From JBHENC01 sp051000345 (GTDB taxonomy: Bacteria; Acidobacteriota; Blastocatellia; Pyrinomonadales; Pyrinomonadaceae), in assembly GCA_051000345.1 (NCBI GenBank), contig JBPCOJ010000116.1:1-24553 (forward strand): DNA of 24,553 nucleotides, read 5' to 3'. Shown piece after piece: positions 16,362 to 24,437 of the stretch. A program made the translations under genes and the position numbers. Position 1 is the stretch's first letter. Every line of letters begins with the position of its first letter. The notes beneath the pieces are model-generated. The model was not told the origin of the DNA and did no database searches. It worked only from the letters and a program-made list of their open reading frames with translations.

Positions 16362-19300
16362 ATGAATCGCAAATATCGTTTCCACTTCGTTGTTTTAGCT
16401 TGCGCAATTATTTTTGCGTTCGCGCTTTGTTTCATTACCACAGGGGGCGATGCCTTTGTTTCATTTGCCGCGAACAGTGAATCGACAACTGCGGCGGCGG
16501 CGGATGCGCGCGCGGCGCTCGATCAGGGACGCCTGTTCTGGCGTCGCAATCGCCCGGACGAAGCGCTCGATTCGTTTGAAAACGCGCTCAAATTATTCAC
16601 CGCCGCCGGAGATAAAAGCGGTCAGGCGGCAGCGTCGGACGCGATGGGCGAAATCTATGAGCGGCAGGGACAAAACCAAACGGCGCTGCGTTACTACACA
16701 AGCGCCTACGATGCCTTCCACGCGCAAGGCGACAAACCCAACGCCGCTTTGTTGCTCGCTAAAATCGGCGAAACGAAATTTTTGATGGGCGACCTCGCGG
16801 GGGCGCGCCTGTCCTTCGCACAAATTTCCAACGAACGCTCACCCGACTCTTCACAGGCTTCAGTCATAACGGCATCAGCTTCAAACGACAACAAAAACTC
16901 CGGTGCGTTTGCTAAGTTGAGCGGCATCTTCGCGGGCTTTTCATGCGCGCCGCCGAATGCGTCGAATGATTCGCGCTCGTCTAACCCGCCGACGCCGCCC
17001 AACGAGCCGCCTTTTATGGGACACGCGCCGCAGACTCCGGGCGGCAGCGGGCGCATGGATTTGCGCGTCCTGGATCAGCAAGGGAATCCGATTAAAGGCG
17101 CGCAGGCCAAGCTCGTCTCGAAATATCCGGCGGGCTTGCCGAAGGGATTTATCTGCGACTGCGCGAAGACTTCGGATGCCACAGGCCGCATCCTGATGGA
17201 TCCGCTGCACATCGGCCAACTCAAGTTGACGCTTAAGGCCGACGGCTATCAGCCGCAGGAAGTCGCAGTGTCGGCGGATCAACTTGCGCAGCCCGTGCGC
17301 GTGACGATGCTCTCTAAAAATGCTGTCGCGTCGCAGGCCGTAAACGCCTCGGCAAAGCAGGCGACACAAGCGAAAAGTGCTTCAAGCGCCGCAGGCAGTG
17401 CTGCAGGCTGCTTTGATTTATATAAATTATTTATCGGTTACGGTCTCGGCGAATTAGGCACGGGACGCGCTGATTATTTGAACAAGCAATACGACTCCGC
17501 GAAAACGCATTACGAAAACGTGCTCGCCGCCGCGCTCGATTTGCCGGGCATAGATAAGCTGCGCGAAGCCCGCCGCTTTCGTGCTGCCGCGCGCACAAGC
17601 CTCGCCGACATAGCCTTTGCTCAAAGACGCTTCGCTGATGCGCTCAAACTCTATGGGGACGCCGCCTCGGGCGCGCAAGCCGACGGGCGACTCGATTTAA
17701 TGTGGCCTGCCGAGCGCGGCATAGGGCGTTCGCGCCTCGCGCTCGCCGCAGCGGAAACAACCCCCGCGCGCGCCACACAAATGCGCGAAGACGCTCTCGC
17801 CGCTTACCGCAGTTCTTTGAGAACCATCGAAACTATTTTCGGCGGAAGCATTCGCGCGGATGACGCGCGCGCGACCTTCCTCGCCACCACCAAAGACGTT
17901 TACGACGAAGCCGCCGCCGCGCTCTCTGAAATGGCGCTCACAGACGACGCGTCCGCTTCAAATAACGCCTCGAACGCCGCCGCTTCTTCCGTAACGCTTT
18001 CGGGAAAAGCACTCGCACGCGCCGCCGAAGCCTTCAAAATCACGGAGGCCGGGCGCGCCCGCTCGCTCCTCGATTTAATCGGCGAATCGCACGCGGAGAT
18101 TACCGAAGGCGTGCCAGCAGAGTTGCTCAAACGCAAGCAGACGATACAGAACCGGCAGCAAGAAATCGCAGGTCAATTAACCAACGCTAATCTCACAGGC
18201 GAAGCTCCCAAGCAATCCGTTCAGGAACTCGAAGCGGAACTGGAACGCCTCGCAGCCGAATACGACGGAATCGAAAACAGCATACGCGTCAGCAGCCCGC
18301 GTTACGGCGCGCTCACCAAAGCGCAGCCGCTCGGTCTCGCAGAAGTGCAGCAGCAATTGCTTGACGGCAACACGGCGCTGCTCGAATACAGTCTCGGCAA
18401 AGAGCGTTCATATTTGTGGGCAATCACGCAGAACGGCGTTGCGTTGTTCCGGCTGCCGTCAGGCGAAGTGATCGACAAACAAGCGATTGCCGTGCGCGCT
18501 GAAATTATTCCGGCTGAACTGCGCCGCTCCATCGTCGGCATCAACGTCACCGCCGACCAATCTAAACAACAGGAAACAGCCGATTCGCCCGCCGCGCAAA
18601 ACGTCGCAAGTTATGCTTCCGCCGCAAGCGCTCTTTACAGAACTGCGGTTGCGCCTGCCATCGCCGTCACGGGCAGCAAACGCTTGCTCGTTGTCGCGGA
18701 CGGCGCGCTCAACTATGTGCCTTTTGAAGCGCTGGTGACAAAGGAAGAAGGCGCGGCGGACTATGCCAGCCTTCCTTATCTAATCAAGACCAATGAAGTG
18801 ATTTATGCGCCGTCCGCGTCTGTGTTGGCGGCGATCAGGCAACAGGGAAGCCGCACACGCAGCGGCGGCGTCCTGCTCGTCGCCGATCCCGTGTTCGATG
18901 CCGAAGACACGCGCGCCAAACAAGTCGTTGCGACGGCGCAGAGCAACGCTGTTGCCACGCGCGGGCTTCCTCTTTCGAGCGCGATTGTCGATCTGACGGG
19001 CAACGCCGCGCTCGCCGGATTAAAGCTCGCGCGCTTGAACGGAACGCGGCGCGAAGCCGAACAAATCGCGCAACTTGCGCGCTCTGACAAAAGCGCGGCG
19101 GATACGTGGCTCGATTTTTCCGCAAGCGAAGCAGACATCAGGAAAAACGACATGAAGCAGTACCGCGTAGTGCATATCGCCACACACGGCTTGCTCGATG
19201 CCGAACGTCCTCAATTCTCAGGCCTCGTTCTATCTCTCGTCGGCAACTCAAACGGCGACGACGGCTTTCTTCGCACGGATGAAATCTTCAACCTTCGCTT

Positions 19301-19613
19301 AGGCTCTCCCTTGGTCATGCTCTCGGCTTGCGAAACAGGCTTGGGCAAGCAAGTCAAAGGCGAAGGCGTCATCGGCTTGACGCGCGCCTTTATGTACGCA
19401 GGCGCGCCCACCGTCGGCGTCTCTCTCTGGTCTGTCGCTGATCGCTCCACTGCGCTGCTGATGCCCGATTTTTACAAGAGATTATTGGAAGGAAAAAACG
19501 ACATCGCGCCGCCCGCTGCGATGCGTGCCGCGCAATTGGATTTGATTGCCAAAGGCCGTTATAGCGCGCCGTTTTACTGGGCGCCCTTTGTGCTTAACGG
19601 AGATTGGCGCTGA
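16362..19613 (+). CDS. Secreted or membrane-anchored TPR-CHAT caspase-like protein
   Basis: This 1083-residue protein has an N-terminal signal/anchor (about 1-38, FVVLACAIIFAFALCFI). TPR-like repeats follow (about 48-150), then a Pro-rich linker, a carboxypeptidase-regulatory-like beta domain (about 232-317, MDLRVLDQQGNPIKGAQAKL), a second TPR block (about 365-450), a helical EAGRARSLLDLIGESHAEI segment, a coiled coil (about 585-640) and a C-terminal CHAT domain (about 774-1083). The CHAT caspase-like dyad is present: His942 in IATHG and Cys990 in LSACETG, followed by GLTRAFMYAGAPTVGVSLW, so it may be an active cysteine peptidase. The export signal implies action outside the cytosol, unlike the cytosolic CHAT proteases of defence systems. 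ATG 16362 is supported by ATGAGG (16348-16353). The 170-bp upstream gap has a small stem (GGTGA/TCACC, 16269-16282) but no clear promoter. Substrate unknown. Confidence 0.85.
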   Translation: MNRKYRFHFVVLACAIIFAFALCFITTGGDAFVSFAANSESTTAAAADARAALDQGRLFWRRNRPDEALDSFENALKLFTAAGDKSGQAAASDAMGEIYERQGQNQTALRYYTSAYDAFHAQGDKPNAALLLAKIGETKFLMGDLAGARLSFAQISNERSPDSSQASVITASASNDNKNSGAFAKLSGIFAGFSCAPPNASNDSRSSNPPTPPNEPPFMGHAPQTPGGSGRMDLRVLDQQGNPIKGAQAKLVSKYPAGLPKGFICDCAKTSDATGRILMDPLHIGQLKLTLKADGYQPQEVAVSADQLAQPVRVTMLSKNAVASQAVNASAKQATQAKSASSAAGSAAGCFDLYKLFIGYGLGELGTGRADYLNKQYDSAKTHYENVLAAALDLPGIDKLREARRFRAAARTSLADIAFAQRRFADALKLYGDAASGAQADGRLDLMWPAERGIGRSRLALAAAETTPARATQMREDALAAYRSSLRTIETIFGGSIRADDARATFLATTKDVYDEAAAALSEMALTDDASASNNASNAAASSVTLSGKALARAAEAFKITEAGRARSLLDLIGESHAEITEGVPAELLKRKQTIQNRQQEIAGQLTNANLTGEAPKQSVQELEAELERLAAEYDGIENSIRVSSPRYGALTKAQPLGLAEVQQQLLDGNTALLEYSLGKERSYLWAITQNGVALFRLPSGEVIDKQAIAVRAEIIPAELRRSIVGINVTADQSKQQETADSPAAQNVASYASAASALYRTAVAPAIAVTGSKRLLVVADGALNYVPFEALVTKEEGAADYASLPYLIKTNEVIYAPSASVLAAIRQQGSRTRSGGVLLVADPVFDAEDTRAKQVVATAQSNAVATRGLPLSSAIVDLTGNAALAGLKLARLNGTRREAEQIAQLARSDKSAADTWLDFSASEADIRKNDMKQYRVVHIATHGLLDAERPQFSGLVLSLVGNSNGDDGFLRTDEIFNLRLGSPLVMLSACETGLGKQVKGEGVIGLTRAFMYAGAPTVGVSLWSVADRSTALLMPDFYKRLLEGKNDIAPPAAMRAAQLDLIAKGRYSAPFYWAPFVLNGDWR

Positions 19614-19647
19614 ACCCGGCGACACACCACAATGCGAGATATATCGC

Positions 19648-19684
19648 AACCGGAATCGCACTTAGTCCGGCGATTGTTCCGGTT
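19648..19684. other. Inverted repeat between convergent genes
   Basis: AACCGGAA (19648-19655) and TTCCGGTT (19677-19684) form a perfect 8-bp stem around a 21-nt loop, between the 3' ends of the CHAT gene and the - strand small gene. No T-run follows on either strand. It could help end both transcripts; confidence is low. A smaller palindrome, TGCGA/TCGCA (19633-19648), lies next to it. Confidence 0.4.
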
Positions 19685-19697
19685 ACGCGTGCGCGCC

Positions 19698-19913
19698 TTA
19701 AAAACCTGCGTCCTCTTTTTTCTTCGTCCACATTCCGGCGATTTGATTAGCTTCGGCGAGCGTTAAATTATTAAAAATATCTGCGCCATCCTGCACCGCG
19801 CCGTTCTCCAATTCCAATACTTCCCAGTCCGGCGCGCTTGGATCGGAACCCGCGCGCCCCGGCGTTACTCTTACCTCGTAAGTTAAATTCAACGATTCTT
19901 CCTGTTCGCTCAT
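19698..19913 (-). CDS. Small hypothetical protein, 71 aa
   Basis: I do not recognise this protein. It is acidic, without membrane segment or cysteines, and reads like a compact soluble domain: MSEQEESLNLTYEVRV, then a Gly/Pro-rich turn, WEVLELENGAVQDG and a helix-like LTLAEANQIAGMW ending in a Lys-rich tail. The ATG at 19913 is preceded on the - strand by AAGGGGAAAAGAG, a plausible ribosome binding site, which supports a real gene. It is 59 bp downstream of the DinB-like gene on the same strand and may share its transcript. It converges with the CHAT gene. Confidence 0.6.
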   Translation of the reverse strand: MSEQEESLNLTYEVRVTPGRAGSDPSAPDWEVLELENGAVQDGADIFNNLTLAEANQIAGMWTKKKEDAGF

Positions 19914-19972
19914 TAAACTCTTTTCCCCTTCATCAATATCTCACATTCGATAAACATCGCTGATGCGAAGCT

Positions 19973-20455
19973 CTATTCTGATAATCGCAAATCTCTTTTC
20001 GCGCGCATCTTTGCCAGCATAATAATTTGCCCCGTGTGCATTGCAAAGTGCTCGACAGCATGGAAGATCGCTTCCAACACTGTCACCTCGCTATCTCTGA
20101 CTTGCCGCCGCTCGGTCAACGTCTCGATTTCGACATCTGCTAAAACTTTATCTGCTTCCTCCAGCGTCGCACGCAAATTCCCCCTCAACTCCGCAGTTGT
20201 AATCAACGCGCGCTCGTCAAATTCCTGCTGCCGTTCTCGTAAATCAGCAGCGCCGCCGACGCCGCTAACGATCCACATGCGCGTGCTGCCATTCAAGTGC
20301 AGCAACAAATTGCCGATGCTGTTGGATTCCTCATTCGGCCTCCACCAGACATCTTCATCGGTCAATGTTTCCAGACAACGCTCGATCTTTTCTATGTAAA
20401 CTGATCGAAGATAGCGGCGCGCTTCGGCAACGAAATGTTCATCTACACTTGTCAT
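19973..20455 (-). CDS. DinB-like / DUF1572-type four-helix protein
   Basis: The 160-residue, almost all-helical protein fits the DinB/YfiT superfamily of metal-binding four-helix bundles, some members of which are thiol transferases while many have no known function. Support comes from the N-terminal helix with YLRSVYIEKIERCLETLTDEDVWW, the segment NSIGNLLLHLNGSTRMWI with a first candidate metal histidine, and the C-terminal FHAVEHFAMHTGQII with the paired histidines of this fold. The start is the ATG at 20455; no Shine-Dalgarno sequence is seen. The upstream gap (20456-20558) separates it from DUF2442. The name DinB does not imply a role in DNA damage here. Confidence 0.75.
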   Translation of the reverse strand: MTSVDEHFVAEARRYLRSVYIEKIERCLETLTDEDVWWRPNEESNSIGNLLLHLNGSTRMWIVSGVGGAADLRERQQEFDERALITTAELRGNLRATLEEADKVLADVEIETLTERRQVRDSEVTVLEAIFHAVEHFAMHTGQIIMLAKMRAKRDLRLSE

Positions 20456-20558
20456 TTTAGATTTATTTTCGGACGCTGATACTTACTCGAAACATTCAAC
20501 AACAAAGCCACGCAATCGAGCAGTCGGCTGCAAGGGCTTGTTCAGTACGGGCGACGAT

Positions 20559-20834
20559 TTAAGATACCTTTGCTAACGATGGGCGCGGCGCGGGTGCGCC
20601 ACGCAACAACCCTTCAGTGCTTAAATCTTCATCCAGCTCTTCCCAGTGTATTCCGTAGCCGCCACCGATGATGCGCCAATTCTTTCTTTGCGCTTCCGTC
20701 GCATTCAATAAGCGCGGATACCATACAAGCGGCACGCTGATTTTACGCCCGGCCATTGACTGAACGCTCAACATATCTTCTGAAACTTCTACATCTGCGA
20801 CGCGTTCATCAGCCGCCAACGCCAAAATACCCAT
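20559..20834 (-). CDS. DUF2442 domain protein
   Basis: The 91-residue protein has the DUF2442 core: ADVEVSEDMLSVQSMAGRKI, then SVPLVWYPRLLNATEAQRKNW and GYGIHWEELDEDLSTEGLL. Its function is not established. DUF2442 genes are commonly paired with a DUF4160 gene directly upstream, which is the case here, and such pairs have been suggested as toxin-antitoxin-like modules. The start at 20834 is chosen for a perfect GGAGG six bases upstream; the frame is open to 20924 but those residues belong to the overlapping DUF4160 frame. The last 26 bases of the DUF4160 gene overlap this gene, so the two are translationally coupled. A Pro/Ala-rich tail follows the domain. Confidence 0.8.
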   Translation of the reverse strand: MGILALAADERVADVEVSEDMLSVQSMAGRKISVPLVWYPRLLNATEAQRKNWRIIGGGYGIHWEELDEDLSTEGLLRGAPAPRPSLAKVS

Positions 20835-21050
20835 TCCACGCCTCCAATAATGCAACTCGATTTTCAGATACCAATTGTTCAATCTGCCGCAATTCTCTCG
20901 CGCCGAACCCGAGATTACGCACAAGACTTACGGGATTCAACCAAAATTTGCGGATAAATTATCACGGTCAACATGAACGTGCGGCGGCTCGTTCGGCTCA
21001 TGGCTATAAAAGTAGATGCGATACGCTCCATGTCTCAGCACCATCGGCAT
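20809..21050 (-). pseudogene. DUF4160 domain protein, broken by a one-base frameshift
   Basis: From the ATG at 21050 the frame reads MPMVLRHGAYRIYFYSHEPN followed by EPPHVHVDRDNLSA, an unmistakable DUF4160 N-terminus, and then meets TGA at 20939-20937. The other half of the domain is intact in a second frame: KFWLNPVSLVRNLGFGARE, then LRQIEQLVSENRVALLEAW and NGYFGVGG, with stop at 20811-20809. The break lies in the run AAATTTT (20943-20949 on this strand); restoring one A would give SAKFWLNP, exactly the family sequence. The gene is 242 bases, one short of 81 codons. It overlaps the start of DUF2442. Either this is a recent inactivating deletion in a homopolymer or a sequencing/assembly error; the sequence alone cannot tell. 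Confidence 0.85.
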
Positions 21051-21058
21051 AATACGGC

Positions 21059-21064
21059 ATTATA
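21059..21064 (-). promoter_or_regulatory. Possible -10 box for the DUF4160/DUF2442 pair
   Basis: A perfect TATAAT lies on the - strand 8 bases before the DUF4160 ATG. No good -35 box is seen at 16-18 bp (CGGGGT at 17 bp). If used, the transcript would begin at or almost at the ATG, i.e. be leaderless, which agrees with the absence of a ribosome binding site there. Confidence 0.35.
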
Positions 21065-21097
21065 CTTTACCCGACACGCGTACCCCGAACGCTTATT

Positions 21098-21514
21098 TTA
21101 TGCCGCAAAGACTTGCGAGATGTCTGCGAAGGCTTTGAATTCAAGTGCGTTGCCGCTCGGGTCTAGGAAAAACATCGTTGCCTGTTCTCCCGTCTGGCCT
21201 TCAAAGCGTATGTACGGCTCAATCACGAATTGAATCCCAGCGCGCCGCACACGCTCCGCCAACTCCTTCCACTCCGCCATTGAAAGAATCACGCCGAAAT
21301 GCGGCACAGGCACGTCATGCCCGTCCACCGCGTTGGAAACTTCGACGCTTGTTTTCCCCGCTTGCAGATGCGCGACAATCTGATGCCCGTACAAATTGAA
21401 ATCAATCCACGTCTCGCTGCTGCGACCTTCCGGGCATTCCAACAATCCGCCGTAAAACACACGCGCCGCTTCAAGGTCATGCACCGGAAACGCGAGGTGA
21501 AAAAGATTACCCAT
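21098..21514 (-). CDS. VOC-family (glyoxalase/dioxygenase fold) protein
   Basis: The 138-residue protein shows both halves of a vicinal-oxygen-chelate fold: MGNLFHLAFPVHDLEAARVF at the start with a candidate metal histidine, the WIDFNLYGHQIVAHL strand pair, then VPHFGVILSMAEWKEL opening the second half with another histidine, and FFLDPSGNALEFKAF with the terminal metal glutamate. This residue pattern is that of metal-dependent VOC members, but the substrate cannot be named. The start at 21514 is fixed by AAGGAG just upstream; the frame extends to 21670 without a better start. It is 67 bp downstream of the CrtC-like gene on the same strand. Confidence 0.85.
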   Translation of the reverse strand: MGNLFHLAFPVHDLEAARVFYGGLLECPEGRSSETWIDFNLYGHQIVAHLQAGKTSVEVSNAVDGHDVPVPHFGVILSMAEWKELAERVRRAGIQFVIEPYIRFEGQTGEQATMFFLDPSGNALEFKAFADISQVFAA

Positions 21515-21581
21515 AACATTCTCCTTCTCGAAAACTTGTGTGATGTCGAATCCTACCAACGTAGGCCGCCTGCGAAAAACA

Positions 21582-22748
21582 CTACGGCAGAAACGAAGCG
21601 CGGTCACGGCGTCCGATACGCAAGCCAGTGAGCCACCACAATCCGCGCCACTGAAGCGCGCGCGGCGCAAGTTGTTCTGTGACGGCGACGGCGCGACGCA
21701 CTACGCCATCGCCTAAATCAAGCTCTGCTTCACCCGTGAAACGCAGGTAAAAGAAACTGCTGTCCACAATGCTGCGCTGCTCGATTCTCAAGCTTGGCCG
21801 CAAGCTTGGCTGCGCGCCCTCGTCTCCAACAGCCTTTATCTCGATTGCGCGCGGATAACGCAATCCGAAAAAATGCCTGCGCCATTTCGACGCGACGAAC
21901 TGCGGCTCGTACATTTTTAATTCGCCGCCGCGCACGACGTACAGGCGCGTCGTGATGCACGCGTTTTCTTGTTCACGATAACGATAAAAGATCGCTGTTG
22001 CATCGGCAAAGTGCGCGCGCCCCCATTGCCATTCGGCAATCGTCGCGGGCATCCAGCGCGTGTCCAGATTGTGGTCGTGATAACCCGTTCCCGTCCACTC
22101 CCGTTCATCTCGCGCGCCGTTTGGTTCGACAATATTGATTGTGCCTTTCACACGGCAACGCGGCGCAGCGAGATTCCATTCATGCGCAGATGTTACGCCG
22201 CCGCGCGCATCCGCTTCATCGCCCGATGTAAAATCACAGTCTTCGACAATCCACGCGAGCGATGCCTGAAGCTTGCGTTTGCCTCGCAAAGAGCAGTCGA
22301 GTTGTAATCTGTAAACGTTTTCGCCCGTTGCCGTGTCTAGCTCAAAACTGTTCGATCCGATGCGGCACGCCGGACGATTCGTTTCTGCAGCGAAGTCGCC
22401 CGGCTCGTATTCATTTATCGCACGCCATGCTAGACGACCATCGCGGTAAAGGCTCACGGCGAGGGCAGGGAAATCGCCGGGCTGCGGTGCGTTGCCGTCA
22501 TGCACGCCATGGGAGCCAGCCATATATTCTTTGACGGCTCGATTGTAACGCGGCGAAAAAATGAACCCGTCGAGGAAAATCACGACCAGCGTTTCGCGCC
22601 CGTCATCGCTCACCGCGTCGAAGTACCACCATTCGTATGCGCCAGCCTTTTTCTCGCTGTGCCACACGTCTTCGCGGATACTCGACAGCGCGCGAAATCC
22701 TTCGCCTAACGTTGTGCTCGCTTTATCGCCGCTCGTCGTCACAAGCAT
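21582..22748 (-). CDS. CrtC/AttH-like (hydroxyneurosporene synthase-type) protein
   Basis: The protein (388 residues from the ATG at 22748) matches the double-lipocalin fold of carotenoid 1,2-hydratase and AttH proteins: AYEWWYFDAVSDDGRETLVV with VIFLDGFIFSP near the N-terminus, then GTGYHDHNLDTRWMPATIAE with EWQWGRAHF in the second half, the part with the conserved Tyr, His and Asp residues. Members act on terpenoid or lipid-like substrates; carotenoid hydration is only one of their activities. No carotenoid gene lies nearby, so I do not call it crtC. The start is uncertain: ATG at 22787 and TTG at 22811 are in frame and none has a good ribosome binding site. It is divergent from the aldehyde dehydrogenase, sharing a 131-bp gap. 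Confidence 0.75.
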   Translation of the reverse strand: MLVTTSGDKASTTLGEGFRALSSIREDVWHSEKKAGAYEWWYFDAVSDDGRETLVVIFLDGFIFSPRYNRAVKEYMAGSHGVHDGNAPQPGDFPALAVSLYRDGRLAWRAINEYEPGDFAAETNRPACRIGSNSFELDTATGENVYRLQLDCSLRGKRKLQASLAWIVEDCDFTSGDEADARGGVTSAHEWNLAAPRCRVKGTINIVEPNGARDEREWTGTGYHDHNLDTRWMPATIAEWQWGRAHFADATAIFYRYREQENACITTRLYVVRGGELKMYEPQFVASKWRRHFFGLRYPRAIEIKAVGDEGAQPSLRPSLRIEQRSIVDSSFFYLRFTGEAELDLGDGVVRRAVAVTEQLAPRALQWRGLWWLTGLRIGRRDRASFLP

Positions 22749-22879
22749 AAGAGTACAGTCGAAACACGAAGCTTGAAAAGCCCGCATAAGATGCTTGGAC
22801 TTCGATTGCAAGGGAGTGATAAAGTGAACACCGTTTCCTGACTTCTATATCCATTCGTTATTTCTAAGGAGCACACACC

Positions 22880-24388
22880 ATGTCATCCGCGCAGCAAGTC
22901 CCGTCGAACAACACGCGTCGTTATCAACTTTTCATTGACGGCAAATGGGTTGACGCCGAATCCGGCAAAACCTTCGAGACGCCGAATCCTTCGACAGGCG
23001 AAACACTCGCCGAAGTTGCCGAAGGCGACAAAGCAGACATCGATAAAGCCGTCGCCGCCGCGCGCCGCGCCTACGAAGGCAAGTGGTCGAAGATGAGCGC
23101 GCGTGATCGTGGCCGACTGCTCTACAAACTCTCGCAAGTTATCGAACAACACGCCGGAGAACTCGCCGCGCTCGAGACCGCCGACAACGGCAAGCCGATA
23201 CGCGAATCGACTTACATAGACATTCCGCAGGTTATCGAAAATTTTGAATACTTCGCGGGCTTCGCCACCAAAATCGAAGGCGAAACGATTCCCGTTCCCG
23301 GACAAATGCTAAACTACACCTTGCGCGAACCGCTCGGCGTTTGCGGGCAGATTATTCCTTGGAACTTTCCGCTTCTGATGGCGGCATGGAAACTCGCGCC
23401 CGCGCTCGCGGCAGGCAACACAGTCGTTTTGAAACCGGCAGAGCAAACGCCCGTCACCGCTCTGGAACTCGGCAAGCTTTTTCAGGAAGCCGACTTTCCA
23501 GACGGCGTCGTCAACATCGTTCCCGGCTTCGGCGAAACAGCGGGCGCGGCGTTAGCCTCGCATCCCGGCATCGACAAAATAGCTTTCACAGGCTCGACGG
23601 AAGTCGGCAAAATCATCGCTCATTCCGCCGCCGATAATCTCACCAAAGTCTCGCTCGAACTCGGCGGCAAAGCCCCGAACATAGTCTTCGCCGACGCGGA
23701 TATGGAGCAGGCCGTGAGCGGCGCGATGATGGGGATTTTCTATAATCAAGGACAAGTCTGCTGCGCCGGTTCGCGTATCTTTCTACATGAAGAAATCAAA
23801 GATGAATTTCTCGAAAGCTTCAAAGCGAGAGTCGGCAGAATTAAAGTCGGCGATCCCACCAACAAGGAAACTCTGATGGGGCCGCAAGTTTCCTCGGAAC
23901 AACTCGACCGCATCAAGAGCTACGTTGACATCGCTAAAAACGAAGGCGCGACAGTTTTAGCCGGTGGCTGCCCGCCGCAACTGGACGCGGATTTCCAGAA
24001 GGGCTTTTTCTTTCAACCGACGATCTTCACCGAAGTGAAAAACAATATGCGCGTCGCGCAGGAAGAAATCTTCGGCCCCGTCACTTCCGTCATTACCTTC
24101 AAGGACGAAGACGATTTAATCAAGCAAGCGAACGACACCATCTTCGGCCTTTCGGCAGGCATCTGGACAAAGGACATTACGCGTGCGCATCGCTTTGCGA
24201 GAGCGATCAAGGCTGGCACGGTCTGGATCAACACCTTCAATATGTTCAATGCCGCGTCGCCCTTCGGCGGCTATAAGCATTCGGGCTACGGGCGGGAAAT
24301 GGGCAGGCACGCGCTCGAACTTTACACACAGGTAAAGAGCGTGTGGGTCGATCTTTCCGGCAAACCGATGGGCTGGTACGGCAAATAG
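22880..24388 (+). CDS. NAD(P)+-dependent aldehyde dehydrogenase
   Basis: The 502-residue protein is a full-length ALDH superfamily member of the ALDH1/2-like, betaine-aldehyde-dehydrogenase-like group, oxidising an aldehyde to the acid. The active-site residues are present: Asn162 in PWNFP, Glu260 in LELGGK and the nucleophile Cys294 in NQGQVCCAGSR. Coenzyme-binding segments include LKPAEQTP, FTGSTEVGK and EEIFGPV. The ATG at 22880 has a strong TAAGGAG (22865-22871) with 8-nt spacing. It stands alone on its strand; no neighbour points to a particular aldehyde, and the divergent CrtC-like gene might be linked. A clear promoter was not identified in 22749-22864. Confidence 0.93.
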   Translation: MSSAQQVPSNNTRRYQLFIDGKWVDAESGKTFETPNPSTGETLAEVAEGDKADIDKAVAAARRAYEGKWSKMSARDRGRLLYKLSQVIEQHAGELAALETADNGKPIRESTYIDIPQVIENFEYFAGFATKIEGETIPVPGQMLNYTLREPLGVCGQIIPWNFPLLMAAWKLAPALAAGNTVVLKPAEQTPVTALELGKLFQEADFPDGVVNIVPGFGETAGAALASHPGIDKIAFTGSTEVGKIIAHSAADNLTKVSLELGGKAPNIVFADADMEQAVSGAMMGIFYNQGQVCCAGSRIFLHEEIKDEFLESFKARVGRIKVGDPTNKETLMGPQVSSEQLDRIKSYVDIAKNEGATVLAGGCPPQLDADFQKGFFFQPTIFTEVKNNMRVAQEEIFGPVTSVITFKDEDDLIKQANDTIFGLSAGIWTKDITRAHRFARAIKAGTVWINTFNMFNAASPFGGYKHSGYGREMGRHALELYTQVKSVWVDLSGKPMGWYGK

Positions 24389-24437
24389 CATTCAGAACGC
24401 TGAAGGCCGTTCGCAGACTTAAAATGTAGTTTAGGAC

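Noticed and set aside
20835..20924. N-terminal extension of the DUF2442 protein
   Set aside because: These bases encode the C-terminal half of DUF4160 in another frame, and a perfect GGAGG precedes the ATG at 20834.
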